NCBI GenBank assembly: GCA_030727405.1
Contig: JANRBR010000035.1
Coordinates: 1-64,000, forward strand
DNA from: Crocinitomicaceae bacterium
GTDB lineage: Bacteria; Bacteroidota; Bacteroidia; Flavobacteriales_D; Crocinitomicaceae
DNA length: 64,000 bases
Reading direction: 5' to 3'
Numbering within the stretch: the first letter of the stretch is position 1; each line of letters begins with the position of its first letter. This document shows, in pieces, positions 9,187-19,400 of the stretch. A program made the translations under genes and the position numbers. Below the pieces are notes generated by a model. That model ran no database searches. It was not told where the DNA came from and was given only the letters and a program-made list of their open reading frames with translations.

Positions 9187-9504
9187 ATGCGCTACATCGA
9201 TCCCAAAAGCTGTCAAGAAAGATTGTTGAAACAAGACAATTTGACCATCATCGATATTCGTGAAGACTATGAATATCAACAATGCAACACTGGATTCATT
9301 CACATTCCCATGGGAGAAATTTCTGTTCGACATGACGAAATCCCAATGGAAAAAGAAATTGTCATCATGTGTCAAAGTGGACGTCGAGCGGAAGCCGTTG
9401 TAAATTTGTTAGAAACAGAATACCATTTTCCACATGTTTTTGTGATGGAAGGCGGAATAAATGGATGGATTGAGCAAGTTGATCCCTCATTAAAACAAGA
9501 CTAA
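9187..9504 (+). CDS. rhodanese-like domain protein
   Basis: This 105-residue single-domain rhodanese has no signal peptide. The opening strand TIIDIREDYEYQQCNTGFI, the GEI turn and the active loop MCQSGRRAEAV (catalytic Cys near residue 60) are all present. It should move sulfane sulfur between small thiols, cyanide or protein partners; the partner is unknown. The stop and the next start share one base (TAATG), which couples it to the DedA gene. Confidence 0.92.
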   Translation: MRYIDPKSCQERLLKQDNLTIIDIREDYEYQQCNTGFIHIPMGEISVRHDEIPMEKEIVIMCQSGRRAEAVVNLLETEYHFPHVFVMEGGINGWIEQVDPSLKQD

Positions 9505-10172
9505 TGACCTTACTCAAAGATTTTCTGGATTTTTTCCTTCACCTTGACGATCATTTATTTGTGTTGATTCAAGATTATGGTATCTGGATTTATGCCATTC
9601 TTTTTCTCATCATTTTTGTAGAAACCGGACTAGTGGTCATGCCATTTTTGCCTGGTGATTCCTTGCTATTTGTTGCAGGGACCTTCTGTGCTGGATTCCC
9701 GAAAGAAACTGAAATAACCGAATTAAACCTTTGGCTTGTGCTCTTGCTTCTCATTATCGCAGCCATACTTGGAGATGGAGTCAATTATTTTCTCGGGAAA
9801 ACCATTGGCGCAAAAGTGCTTCAATGGAAAATTGGAAAACGCCAATTGGTGAAACAGAAATACATTGATCAGACTCAGGCTTTTTATGAAAAACACGGAT
9901 CGAAAACCATCATCATAGCTCGTTTCGTTCCCATTGTAAGAACCTTCGCCCCTTTTGTTGCAGGAATTGGTGCAATGAGTTATTCAAAATTTCTAAAATT
10001 CAACATCATAGGAGGAATTGCTTGGGTATGTGGACTCACCCTACTTGGTTATTTTTTCGGCAAACAAAGCTTTGTTCAGAAGAACTTTGAACTGGTGATT
10101 TTCGGCATCATTGGCCTATCACTTGTACCGATGGTATTTGAAATTTTGAGGGCGAAACTCGGATCAAAATAA
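9504..10172 (+). CDS. DedA family membrane protein
   Basis: This 222-residue inner-membrane protein is of the DedA/SNARE-associated (VTT) family, members of which are linked to flipping of undecaprenyl phosphate and phospholipids and to membrane homeostasis. Family marks are the re-entrant FLPGDSLLFVAGTF (about residues 48-61), GDGVNYFLGKTIG, and ARFVPIVRTFAPFVAGIGAM (about 153-172). Four or five membrane segments are visible. It is coupled to the rhodanese gene through TAATG. Its 3' end overlaps the convergent downstream gene by 9 bases. Confidence 0.93.
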   Translation: MTLLKDFLDFFLHLDDHLFVLIQDYGIWIYAILFLIIFVETGLVVMPFLPGDSLLFVAGTFCAGFPKETEITELNLWLVLLLLIIAAILGDGVNYFLGKTIGAKVLQWKIGKRQLVKQKYIDQTQAFYEKHGSKTIIIARFVPIVRTFAPFVAGIGAMSYSKFLKFNIIGGIAWVCGLTLLGYFFGKQSFVQKNFELVIFGIIGLSLVPMVFEILRAKLGSK

Positions 10173-10685
10173 GGCTTGAAACTCTTGTTTTAAGAAGGAT
10201 ACAGCTACCTCGGATGGCATTGTCTCCAACTGCGCCATGATCTCCATGATTTTTGCTGATAAATCCAAGGAACTTGATTGCTCTCCCATTTGAGAAGCCG
10301 CTAGGTTAATGAGTCTGATGGATTCTTCTTTCGAGTCGCGCATCATTTTCCAACCCGCTTCCGAAATAAACAATTGTTGCGCTACATTGTGATCAAATTC
10401 GTCTCGAATTGTTTTTAATAATATTCCTTGTTGAGCCAGCGCAGAAACATTTCCTTGATGTGCACGCATGACCAAACTATTTGGATGAATGCGTTCCATC
10501 AACAAGATTGCACGCTGATATGCCTCTAAGCGAGCTGGTAAGAAAAACTCCTGTCTTCCTCTGCGTAATTCTAGTTGCAACTTGACCAATTCTTGGTCTT
10601 CTTGACGCTTTAAAAAGAAATACACTAAAGTGATGATGGTTATGCCAAAGAATACCAAAAATAAAAGAAAGATCCACAGTTCCAT
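10164..10685 (-). CDS. conserved membrane-anchored protein (DUF7935-like)
   Basis: This 173-residue protein has one N-terminal membrane segment (residues 4-25, IFLLFLVFFGITIITLVYFFL) followed by a soluble all-helical domain. Conserved blocks include RQEFFLPARLEAYQRAILLMERI and the ISEAGWKMMRDSKEE region. It resembles a Bacteroidota family of unknown function (DUF7935 from memory, not checked). The start at 10685 is preferred to one 27 bases upstream because the TATCTTTG box (10708-10701) lies between them. Confidence 0.75.
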   Translation of the reverse strand: MELWIFLLFLVFFGITIITLVYFFLKRQEDQELVKLQLELRRGRQEFFLPARLEAYQRAILLMERIHPNSLVMRAHQGNVSALAQQGILLKTIRDEFDHNVAQQLFISEAGWKMMRDSKEESIRLINLAASQMGEQSSSLDLSAKIMEIMAQLETMPSEVAVSFLKQEFQALF

Positions 10686-10700
10686 AAGCGTTGTTTTGCA

Positions 10701-10708
10701 CAAAGATA
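10701..10708 (-). promoter_or_regulatory. -7 box TATCTTTG (minus strand)
   Basis: On the minus strand TATCTTTG ends 15 bases before the ATG at 10685, giving a predicted leader of about 12 nt. It settles the start codon of the downstream gene. Confidence 0.6.
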
Positions 10709-10787
10709 ACATTCGATTGAAAAGTAATGAGTAAAATTCTCTTCACATATCCTGCTTTCGATTATTTTTACGTTTCAAACAATTGGC

Positions 10788-12284
10788 ATGAATCAAGCAT
10801 ATATCATCGCAATATTAATTGCCTATTTCGGCATTTTATTGTTGATTTCACATTATACTTCCAAGAATTCTACTTCGCAAAGTTTTTTCACTGGTGATAA
10901 AAAAAGTCCATGGTATTTGGTGGCTTTTGGAATGATTGGAACGTCCCTTTCCGGGGTCACTTTTGTTTCCGTTCCAGGAACGGTCAGCGCGAACGGATTC
11001 TATTATTACCAAATGGTTCTCGGATTTTTCATTGGCTATTTTATCGTTGCTTATGTCCTGCTTCCACTCTATTACAAATACAATTTAAGTTCAATTTACC
11101 GTTATTTGGAGTACCGACTTGGATTTTCCGCTTACAAATGGGGCGCTGGGTATTTTATCTTATCCAGGACTTTAGGAGCAACCGTTCGACTCTACCTAGT
11201 AATCAATGTGCTCCAGCTTTTTGTATTTGATGATGTCGGCATTCCTTTTTGGCTTTCCACCATCATCATTATTGCCATGATCATTGCATACACCTTTCGC
11301 GGCGGGGTTAAAACGATTGTTTGGACCGACACGCTTCAAACCATTTTCATGTTATTGGCTTTGGTGGTGTGCATCATTTCCATTCAAGGTGAATTAAATT
11401 GGTCGTGGTCACATATTTGGAACGAAATGTCTGAAGGAGGCATGACGAAATTATGGAGTACCGATCCGTTGCGCAAAGATTTCCTATGGAAACACATCAT
11501 TGGAGGAGCATTTATTACCATTACCATGACTGGTTTGGACCAAGAAATGATGCAAAAAAACATCAGTGTGAAAAATTTAAAAGATGCGCAAAAGAACATG
11601 GTGGTATTTAGTTTTATCTTGCTTTTTGTGAATGCCTTGTTTCTTTTAATGGGTGGAATGCTGCAATTATTTGCCACCCAAAATGGTTGGGAATTCAAAC
11701 CGGATGATTTATTCCCTTCCATCGTGCAACAACACTTGCCTTTTGGGATTTTCATTATTTTCATCATCGGTCTGATTTCAGCACTTTTTCCTTCGGTTGA
11801 TGGGGCCATTACAGCCTTAACTTCTTCCTTCTGCATTGATATTTTAGGGTTTGAACGCCGGCAAGATTTAGATGAACAACGACGAAACTTCCTCCGAAAA
11901 GGCGTGCACCTTTCCTTTGCGTTCCTCTTCATGCTACTTGTCTTCTATTTTAAATGGATGGATAACAAAAGCATCGTAGACCTCATTTTTACCATTGCTG
12001 GATTTACCTACGGTCCATTACTGGGACTCTTTGCCTTTGGTATTTTAACAAAACGCAACATCAAAAACTACATGGTTCCCATCGTATGCATTCTGGCTCC
12101 GCTCGTTTGCCTAGGAATTACTTATGGACCAATGATTCTCACGTATTTCAACCCAAATTACGACCCAAAACAATGGCTTGGAGGCTATGCCTTTGGACAT
12201 GAAATGCTCATTTTAAATGGTGGACTGACCTTTGCCTTACTTTACTTAACGAGTTCAACTACAACTGAAAAAGCAGCAGCATGA
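10788..12284 (+). CDS. sodium:solute symporter family protein
   Basis: This 498-residue transporter of the SSS family has about 13 membrane segments. The region SPWYLVAFGMIGTSLSGVTFVSVPG (about residues 40-64) is the typical TM1/TM2 stretch with the sodium-site Ser/Gly, and GLDQEMMQKNISVKN plus SALFPSVDGAITALTS are also characteristic. The solute (sugar, acid, amino acid or vitamin) cannot be read from sequence. A near-consensus box TACGTTTC lies at 10769-10776. The stop overlaps the next ATG (ATGA), so it is coupled to the GlmU-like gene. Confidence 0.92.
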   Translation: MNQAYIIAILIAYFGILLLISHYTSKNSTSQSFFTGDKKSPWYLVAFGMIGTSLSGVTFVSVPGTVSANGFYYYQMVLGFFIGYFIVAYVLLPLYYKYNLSSIYRYLEYRLGFSAYKWGAGYFILSRTLGATVRLYLVINVLQLFVFDDVGIPFWLSTIIIIAMIIAYTFRGGVKTIVWTDTLQTIFMLLALVVCIISIQGELNWSWSHIWNEMSEGGMTKLWSTDPLRKDFLWKHIIGGAFITITMTGLDQEMMQKNISVKNLKDAQKNMVVFSFILLFVNALFLLMGGMLQLFATQNGWEFKPDDLFPSIVQQHLPFGIFIIFIIGLISALFPSVDGAITALTSSFCIDILGFERRQDLDEQRRNFLRKGVHLSFAFLFMLLVFYFKWMDNKSIVDLIFTIAGFTYGPLLGLFAFGILTKRNIKNYMVPIVCILAPLVCLGITYGPMILTYFNPNYDPKQWLGGYAFGHEMLILNGGLTFALLYLTSSTTTEKAAA

Positions 12285-13417
12285 AAATCAACCTAGACGA
12301 CAACGGATTACACTTACGCTTTGCTCCATTGACCTTGAGTCGACCGGTGGGGAATTTACGCATGGGAATCTACACCAACGATGAACGTTGGGAACGCTTG
12401 CTTCCGGATTGTGAAGTTGGATTCATCACGGAACCATTCCTTCAGTACCAGTTCCCGAAATTGGATACAGAAATTCGCGTGAATGCTCAAGTTATACCAA
12501 ACGAAGAAGTCGCAGCTTCCCTATTTGCTTTAGAAGAAGGATGTTCGCTCTACATGAACGGCCTTTTCATCGCTGAAAATGGCACTGGAAAAACCAAAAT
12601 CGAATACCTTGGAAATCCACCTATTGTAATTGAAAATCGTTGGGATTTATTTCAACAAAACGAAGCAGCCATTCAATTGGATTTCCGCTTAATTACGGAA
12701 GGTCGAGCATCACAAGAATTATCCAAAACGAACACACTCATTGGTCCAAGTGAGTTGCTTTTCATGGAAGAAGGTGCACTAGTGGAAGGAAGCATCCTGA
12801 ACACGACGCATGGTCCAATTTACATTGGTGAACATGCTGAAGTGATGGAGGGGTCGATGATCCGGGGTTCTTTTGTGCTTTGCGAAGACGCAGTGGTAAA
12901 AATGGGAGCGAAAATCTATGGAGCCACGACAATAGGACCTCATTGCCGTGTTGGTGGTGAAGTAAGCAATGTCATCCTGATGGCTTATTCAAATAAAGGC
13001 CACGATGGATTCTTAGGAAATTCTGTTATTGGGGAATGGTGTAACCTCGGAGCGGATACGAATTCATCTAATTTAAAGAACAATTACAGTTCCGTTTCTA
13101 GCTACAATTACGAATCAAAAAGCATGGAATCTTGTGATACCCAATTTATGGGGTTGTGCATGGGAGACCATTCCAAAAGCGCCATTAACACCATGTTTAA
13201 CACTGCTACGGTCATTGGATTTGCAGTGAATGTATTTGCGGATTCCTTTCCTCCAAAACACCTTCCTTCTTTTACTTGGTTAAATGGAAAGGATCAGGAA
13301 GTTTTTCGACTAGAAAAAAGCATCCAAGCAGCAAAAGCGATGATGGAACGTCGACACATTGAATGGAGTCAAGCTGATCAAAAGATCTTTGAACACCTGC
13401 ATCATATCCGTCCATAA
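12281..13417 (+). CDS. GlmU-like putative sugar nucleotidyltransferase
   Basis: This 378-residue protein has an N-terminal region of the Bacteroidota NTP_transf_4 type (opening with RFAPLTLSRPVGNLRMGIYTNDERWE) and a C-terminal left-handed beta-helix of hexapeptide repeats (about residues 170-320: GPIYIGEHAEVMEGSMI, VVKMGAKIYGATTIGP, NSVIGEWCNLGADTNSS). It is much shorter than classical GlmU (about 450) and lacks the LAAGxGTRM loop in recognisable form, so it may be a modified nucleotidyl- or acyltransferase or have another substrate. It is translationally coupled to the symporter. Confidence 0.85.
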   Translation: MKINLDDNGLHLRFAPLTLSRPVGNLRMGIYTNDERWERLLPDCEVGFITEPFLQYQFPKLDTEIRVNAQVIPNEEVAASLFALEEGCSLYMNGLFIAENGTGKTKIEYLGNPPIVIENRWDLFQQNEAAIQLDFRLITEGRASQELSKTNTLIGPSELLFMEEGALVEGSILNTTHGPIYIGEHAEVMEGSMIRGSFVLCEDAVVKMGAKIYGATTIGPHCRVGGEVSNVILMAYSNKGHDGFLGNSVIGEWCNLGADTNSSNLKNNYSSVSSYNYESKSMESCDTQFMGLCMGDHSKSAINTMFNTATVIGFAVNVFADSFPPKHLPSFTWLNGKDQEVFRLEKSIQAAKAMMERRHIEWSQADQKIFEHLHHIRP

Positions 13418-13440
13418 ACTGACTATTTTTCAGAAGAGGG

Positions 13441-13529
13441 AAGCATGGCACAATGCTTGTCCAACTAAGGAGACTTAGCTTACATGGGGATGATTTTGAA
13501 ACCCCCATGATTAACACTGACAATCTGTC
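13441..13529 (+). promoter_or_regulatory. structured leader upstream of lon
   Basis: The 126-base gap before lon contains three consecutive perfect inverted repeats: AAGCAT/ATGCTT (13441-13446 and 13453-13458, 6-base loop), CTAAG-GAGA-CTTAG (13465-13478, GNRA-type tetraloop) and CATGGGG/CCCCATG (13483-13489 and 13503-13509, 13-base loop). A short operator-like palindrome, GACA-ATC-TGTC (13519-13529), follows 14 bases before the ATG. No TAnnTTTG box is seen. lon is a stress gene in many bacteria, so a regulatory role is plausible but inferred. Confidence 0.5.
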
Positions 13530-13543
13530 GCAAAACTTAAGAT

Positions 13544-16003
13544 ATGAGTGATTTATTTGAACACGGTTTTTTTGGGGTATCTGGCATGGAATCAGATGCG
13601 GAATTCATTCCCTTAATTACCGCAGAGGAGGAGGAAAATGTCAATAATCAAGAATTCCCTTCGGAATTGCCAATATTGCCTTTGAGGAACAATGTTTTGT
13701 TCCCTGGTGTTGTCATTCCCATTACAGTTGGTCGTGATAAATCGATTAAACTCATCCAAGAAGCGAATAAAGGAAATAAAATCATTGGGGTTGTATCTCA
13801 AAAAAACCAAGAAGAAGAATCCCCTTCCTTTGATGATTTACACCGCATTGGTACAGTCGCTCAAATCGTTCGTTTGCTCAAAATGCCTGATGGAAGTTCA
13901 ACCGTCATCCTACAAGGAAAACGGCGCTTTGAAATCGTAAATCCGATCCAAACGGAGCCTTACATGCGTGCTACGGTGAACATTTTTAAAGAGGTTCCAT
14001 TTGAAAAAGGCAACCAAGAATTGGATGTCATGTTCAAAACAATCAAGGATTTAGCGCTTCAAATCATCCGTGAAAGTCCAAACATTCCATCGGAAGCACA
14101 ATTTGCCATCGGAAACATCGATAGCCCAACCTTTCTCGTAAATTTCATTTCTTCCAATATGAATGCGGATGTTGCTAAAAAGCAAGAAATGCTCGAAGAA
14201 ATGGACGTCAAAAAAAGGGTCATGATGGTCATGGAGCATTTGACATTGGAAGTTCAAATGCTTGAAATGCGCAACGAAATTCAAAACCGCGTGCGGAAGG
14301 ACCTTGACAAACAACAACGCGAATATTTTCTACATCAGCAAATGCGTACCATCCAAGATGAATTGGGGGACAATCCTCAAATTCAAGATGTGCGCGAATT
14401 TGAAGAACGTGCGAAAACAAAAAAATGGGATGACCGCGTTGAAAAATTGTTTTACAAGGAATTAGAGAAATTGCAACGCATGAATCCACAAGGAGCTGAG
14501 TACACCGTTCAAATGAACTATTTGGATGTGCTCTTAGACCTTCCTTGGGGAATTTACACCAAAGATAAATTGGATCTGAATCGTGCCAAAAAAATTCTTG
14601 AGAGGGATCATTTTGGGATGGAAAAAGTCAAAGAACGCATCTTGGAATACCTGGCTGTCTTAAAGTTGAAAGGCAACATGAAATCTCCGATTCTTTGCTT
14701 TTACGGTCCTCCGGGAGTTGGAAAAACGTCTCTTGGTAAATCCATTGCCGAAGCATTAGGAAGAAAATACATTCGAATGTCCCTCGGAGGGCTCCACGAC
14801 GAAGCAGAAATTCGAGGACACAGAAAAACCTACATCGGAGCGATGCCTGGTCGCGTCATGCAAAATTTGAAAAAAGCGGAAACAGCAAACCCCGTTTTTG
14901 TCCTAGATGAAATCGATAAACTCGGAAGAAACAACCACGGAGACCCTTCCTCTGCCCTGCTCGAAGTACTTGATCCAGAACAAAACAGTGCATTTTACGA
15001 TAATTACGTGGAAACGGAATTCGATTTATCTAAAGTTCTGTTTATCGCTACGGCAAATAACCTTAGCACCGTTCAAACACCTCTATTGGACCGAATGGAA
15101 ATCATTGAGGTGAATGGATACACCATCGAGGAGAAGATCGAAATTGCGAAACGACACCTGCTTCCTAAGCAAATAGCGGAACATGGCATTACAAAAGATG
15201 ACATTAAAGTGGATCGAAAAGTGTGGGAGAAAATTGTCGAGGAATATACGAATGAATCTGGTGTGCGCGGATTGGACAAAGTCACGGCGAAACTTGTGCG
15301 CAATCGCGCGCGTCAAATTGCCATGGAAGAATCTTTTGAGTCGAACATCAGCATGGCAGATCTTTTTACGTTCCTCGGCGCAGGAAGAGCACGAACGAAA
15401 TACCTTAATAATGAAACAGCCGGTGTGGTAACTGGACTCGCTTGGACATCTGTTGGTGGGGACATTCTATTCATCGAATCTTCCATTACCAAAGGAAAAG
15501 GAAAATTGACCTTAACCGGTAATCTAGGCGATGTGATGAAAGAATCTGCAGTAATCGCTCTAGAATATTTGAAAGGACACAGTGATTTATTAGGAATCGA
15601 ACAAGAAGTATTTGATGAGCACAACATTCACGTACACGTTCCAGAGGGCGCTACACCGAAAGATGGTCCAAGTGCTGGTATTACCATGCTAACTTCCTTG
15701 GCTTCTGTATTTACGCAACGTAAAGTGAAACTCAACTTGGCCATGACCGGCGAAATCACCTTGCGTGGTGATGTGCTTCCTGTTGGTGGGATTAAAGAGA
15801 AAATCCTTGCTGCGAAACGTGCAGGAATCAAAGAAATCATTCTTTGTACTAAAAACAAACAAGACATCGACGAAATCAAAGAGGAATACCTGAAAGGAAT
15901 TCGTTTTCACTTTGTACAGAAAATGTCGGAAGTACTAGAACTCGCACTCACGAAAGACAAAGTAAAAAACGCAAAGAAAATTGAACTTCCGAAAGCAAAG
16001 TAA
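13544..16003 (+). CDS. lon: ATP-dependent protease La (Lon)
   Basis: This 819-residue cytoplasmic AAA+ protease removes misfolded and regulatory proteins. The N-terminal substrate domain begins with [19 protein letters not shown] (about residue 43). Then come the helical linker, Walker [10 protein letters not shown] (about 388-396), Walker [10 protein letters not shown], the sensor region and the Lon protease domain with the catalytic Ser in [11 protein letters not shown] (about 705) and Lys in [14 protein letters not shown] (about 748). An acidic extension of about 40 residues precedes the LON domain. The stop shares a base with the next ATG (TAATG). Confidence 0.97.
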   Translation: MSDLFEHGFFGVSGMESDAEFIPLITAEEEENVNNQEFPSELPILPLRNNVLFPGVVIPITVGRDKSIKLIQEANKGNKIIGVVSQKNQEEESPSFDDLHRIGTVAQIVRLLKMPDGSSTVILQGKRRFEIVNPIQTEPYMRATVNIFKEVPFEKGNQELDVMFKTIKDLALQIIRESPNIPSEAQFAIGNIDSPTFLVNFISSNMNADVAKKQEMLEEMDVKKRVMMVMEHLTLEVQMLEMRNEIQNRVRKDLDKQQREYFLHQQMRTIQDELGDNPQIQDVREFEERAKTKKWDDRVEKLFYKELEKLQRMNPQGAEYTVQMNYLDVLLDLPWGIYTKDKLDLNRAKKILERDHFGMEKVKERILEYLAVLKLKGNMKSPILCFYGPPGVGKTSLGKSIAEALGRKYIRMSLGGLHDEAEIRGHRKTYIGAMPGRVMQNLKKAETANPVFVLDEIDKLGRNNHGDPSSALLEVLDPEQNSAFYDNYVETEFDLSKVLFIATANNLSTVQTPLLDRMEIIEVNGYTIEEKIEIAKRHLLPKQIAEHGITKDDIKVDRKVWEKIVEEYTNESGVRGLDKVTAKLVRNRARQIAMEESFESNISMADLFTFLGAGRARTKYLNNETAGVVTGLAWTSVGGDILFIESSITKGKGKLTLTGNLGDVMKESAVIALEYLKGHSDLLGIEQEVFDEHNIHVHVPEGATPKDGPSAGITMLTSLASVFTQRKVKLNLAMTGEITLRGDVLPVGGIKEKILAAKRAGIKEIILCTKNKQDIDEIKEEYLKGIRFHFVQKMSEVLELALTKDKVKNAKKIELPKAK

Positions 16004-16401
16004 TGGAGGATAAAAAAATCATTGTTTTTGACGGAATTTGCCTTTTATGCAATTCCTTTGTCCAGTTTCTACTCAAAAGAGACAAGTCCAAACATTTTTA
16101 TTTTACCACTGCGCAATCAAACTTCGCAGAAGAATTAAACAAAACGAAGCCTTTTCCAATGAGTTCATTGGACTCTGTGATCTACCTCCAAAACGGACGT
16201 GTTTTAACTGAAAGCACCGCCATTTTGAGTATTTTGACCGATTTAGGTGGAATGTGGCGATTATTCGTCCTTTTCAAACTTGTTCCTCCTTTTATTCGAA
16301 ATGCCATGTATCGCTTTTGTGCGCGCAGGCGCTACCGTGTTTTTGGCATGCGTGAGTCATGCATGGTCCCAGATCCAGAATGGTCTGATCGTTTTTTGTA
16401 A
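16003..16401 (+). CDS. DCC-family thiol-disulfide oxidoreductase-like protein (DUF393)
   Basis: This 132-residue protein carries the DxxCxxC signature DGICLLC (residues 10-16) that names the DCC family, followed by a thioredoxin-like fold with TTAQSNFAEE, the Asp-rich SLDSVIYLQNGRVLTESTAIL stretch and the basic tail FCARRRYRVFG. A redox role on thiols is likely, with no known substrate. It shares one base with the lon stop and is probably translated from the lon transcript. Confidence 0.9.
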   Translation: MEDKKIIVFDGICLLCNSFVQFLLKRDKSKHFYFTTAQSNFAEELNKTKPFPMSSLDSVIYLQNGRVLTESTAILSILTDLGGMWRLFVLFKLVPPFIRNAMYRFCARRRYRVFGMRESCMVPDPEWSDRFL

Positions 16402-16456
16402 GTCCATATTTCTTCACAAAAAGTAGTAAATTAGCTTGATTCTTAATGACTAAAGC

Positions 16457-19400
16457 ATGCGTAACACACTACTTTTTACCTTTTTTATCTTCGGATTCTT
16501 CCTTTTTCCTTCAGCTCAAAACCTCAAAAAACCCAGCGCTGTGGAAATCGCTCAATTGCCAGAATGGGCAAAATTGATGTATGCGGAAAATCCAAATGTG
16601 TTTGAAGTGGACCAGCAATACAAATCCTACTATGCGTCCAATGAATGGATTAAATCATACCACACTCAATATTACAAAAGATGGAAGCGTTCCATATTAC
16701 CCTTTATCGATGATTCAGGATTCATTCAACTACCTAGTGAAGAAGAACGAACACGCATCGAGAAAGATTTTTTAAACAAGCAACATCCGGCTAAAAGTTC
16801 CAATTGGAGTGTGGTAGGACCAATCACCAATTTTCAAGAAGGATTAACACCCGGTTCGGGTCAAACAAACACCTACAGCTTCGATCAGTGTTTAAATTCA
16901 CCTAATGTTTGTTATTGTGGAACCGAACCTGGCGAAGTGTACAAAAGCATCGATGCCGGACTCAATTGGACCTGCGTTTCAATGTCACTCGACTTTGGAA
17001 GTGGTGTTACAGCTGTGGAAGTTGATTATTCCAATCCGAATGTCATTTTTGCCGGTGGAAACAAAGGCGTATTTCGTTCTCTAGACGGCGGAACAACTTG
17101 GACAAATGTCCTGCCCAACACCAATTTTGGAGTCAATGAAATCCTTATTCACCCGAGCAACGGAAGTTTGGTTTTCGCAGCAACGGACAAAGGACTTTTC
17201 AAGAGTACGGACGGTGGAAACAATTGGGCTCCGATCTATACGGAAGCTTCCTACGACATCAAAGTCAATACAGGAAATAGTGCTGTTTTGTATTTAGTAA
17301 AACACAATGCAACGAGCTTAAATTGCGAATTCTTGCGTTCAACCGACGCTGGCTTAAACTGGACTGTTCAAACAAACGGATGGTATACTTCAACCGATGC
17401 AGCTCGCAACGACGGTGGAGCACGCATTGCCGTAACACCATCTGATCCAAACCGCGTTTATGCTTACCTCATTGGTGAATCAAAACCAAATGACATAGGA
17501 TACATTGGCGTTTATCGAAGTAATGACGGAGGGATTTCATGGACACTTCCGAATGGTCCAGTTGGTGGACCCTACTCCACTTCGCACATAAACTTGGCCA
17601 TTGGAACAGCGACTTGGTTATACCATCAAGGATTTTACAACTGTGCCATTATGGCGTCACCCAGCGATCCAAACGTACTTTTGGTAGGAGGATTAAATGT
17701 GTATAAATCAACCGATGGTGGAGCAACCTTCACAGCACTTTCTGGTTATGTTGGTGGTCCATTAAACATGCATGTCGACAACCAAGATTTCCGGGTTTTT
17801 GGAAACGATGCGTGGATCACTACAGATGGAGGCATTTATCATTCATCGGATTTCTTTGCTAGCGAACCTGAATTTAGGATGTCTGGAGTGCGCGGTTCTG
17901 ATTACTGGGGATTTGGTTCTGGTTGGAACGAAGACGTTCTTGTGGGTGGATTATACCACAACGGAAACCTTGCTTACCATGAAAATTACGGAAACGGTAA
18001 CTTTCTTGAGCTTGGAGGAGGCGAAGCACCAACGGGATATGTGAATCCGGGCAGAAATCGCTTGACCTACTTTTCAGACATCGGTGGAAGAAGAATCCCC
18101 ATGAACCTTGGCGATGCCATTTCAGGTGCACCATTCGGCATGTCACCGAACGAAAGTTATTATGCCGCGGAATCGAGTGAAATGGAATTCCACCCAAACT
18201 GTTTTTCGATTGCTTTCTTGGGAAGAGATAATACCCTTTTCAAAACAACGGATGCAGGCGCATCGTTTAATGCACTTTTTACCTTTGGCACCGCCCTAGG
18301 AGATAAGGTCAAGTACATCGAGGTTTCTTCATCGAATCCGAATGTGATGTATTTAAACCAACAACCAGCCTCAGGAAACACAGGAAAATTATGGAAAACA
18401 ACAGATGCTGGTCAAACCTGGTCCCTATTGACCATTCCAAGTGGAAACAGTCGCCGCATGTTGCTTTCCATTAATCCAACAAATGAAAATGAATTATGGA
18501 TTGCTTATGCAAGTGGATCCAATGGAAACAAAGTCTTTAAAACATCCAATGGTGGTCAAACGTGGGAGAATTGGACAAGCAATGTCTTAAACAATGAGAG
18601 CGTACAATCCATCCAGCACATTGCAGGAACCAATGGTGGACTTTACGTTGCCACCAATAAAGCGGTGTACTACCGCAATAATTCAAGCACTTTTACGTTA
18701 GACAACGCTGGACTCCCTACATTTATCAACGGAAACATCTTGAAACCATTCTACCGCGACGCCAAAATCCGTTTAGCTTCTTACGGTAAAGGAATCTTTG
18801 AAAGCAACCTTAGTGAAAATCCAATCGTTCCAATCTGCCGCATTCAAGTAGATAAATTGAATCAAGTTGCCGTGTGTGAAGTGGATTCCTTTTATTTTGA
18901 AGACCATTCGTTTTTAAATCATTCGAATGCCTCTTGGAGCTGGACTTTTCCAACTGGATCACCTTCAACATCCAATTTACGCAACCCTAGTGTCCTATTT
19001 TCCAGCGCTGGAGATCATTTAGCCATTCTACAAATTACCGATGGAAATGGAAATACAGATACCGATAGTTTAACCGTGAATGTTTCCTTCTTTCAATTGC
19101 AAACTGGAATCAACGAGGATTTTCAAAGTACTTTTTTACCCAATGGCTGGAGCATCAACAACGAAGATGGTGGTGGAACTTGGAGTTTATCGACGAATAC
19201 CGGAGGATATGGTGCTTCTAGTCAGTCCGCTATTTTTAACAATTATGACATCGACTCACAACAATCGTACGATGACCTTGTGATGCCTTTGGATGCCAGT
19301 GTACTCGATATTCAACCCTTTCTTTATTTCGATGTCGCATATGCACGCTGGGGAAGCGGATATTCGGATTCACTCGCAGTAATGATCTCAAGCGATTGTG

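Noticed and set aside
11384-11932. A 182-residue reading frame on the minus strand
   Set aside because: It lies wholly inside the sodium:solute symporter gene and is rich in Lys, Arg, Cys and Pro, as expected for a shadow frame.
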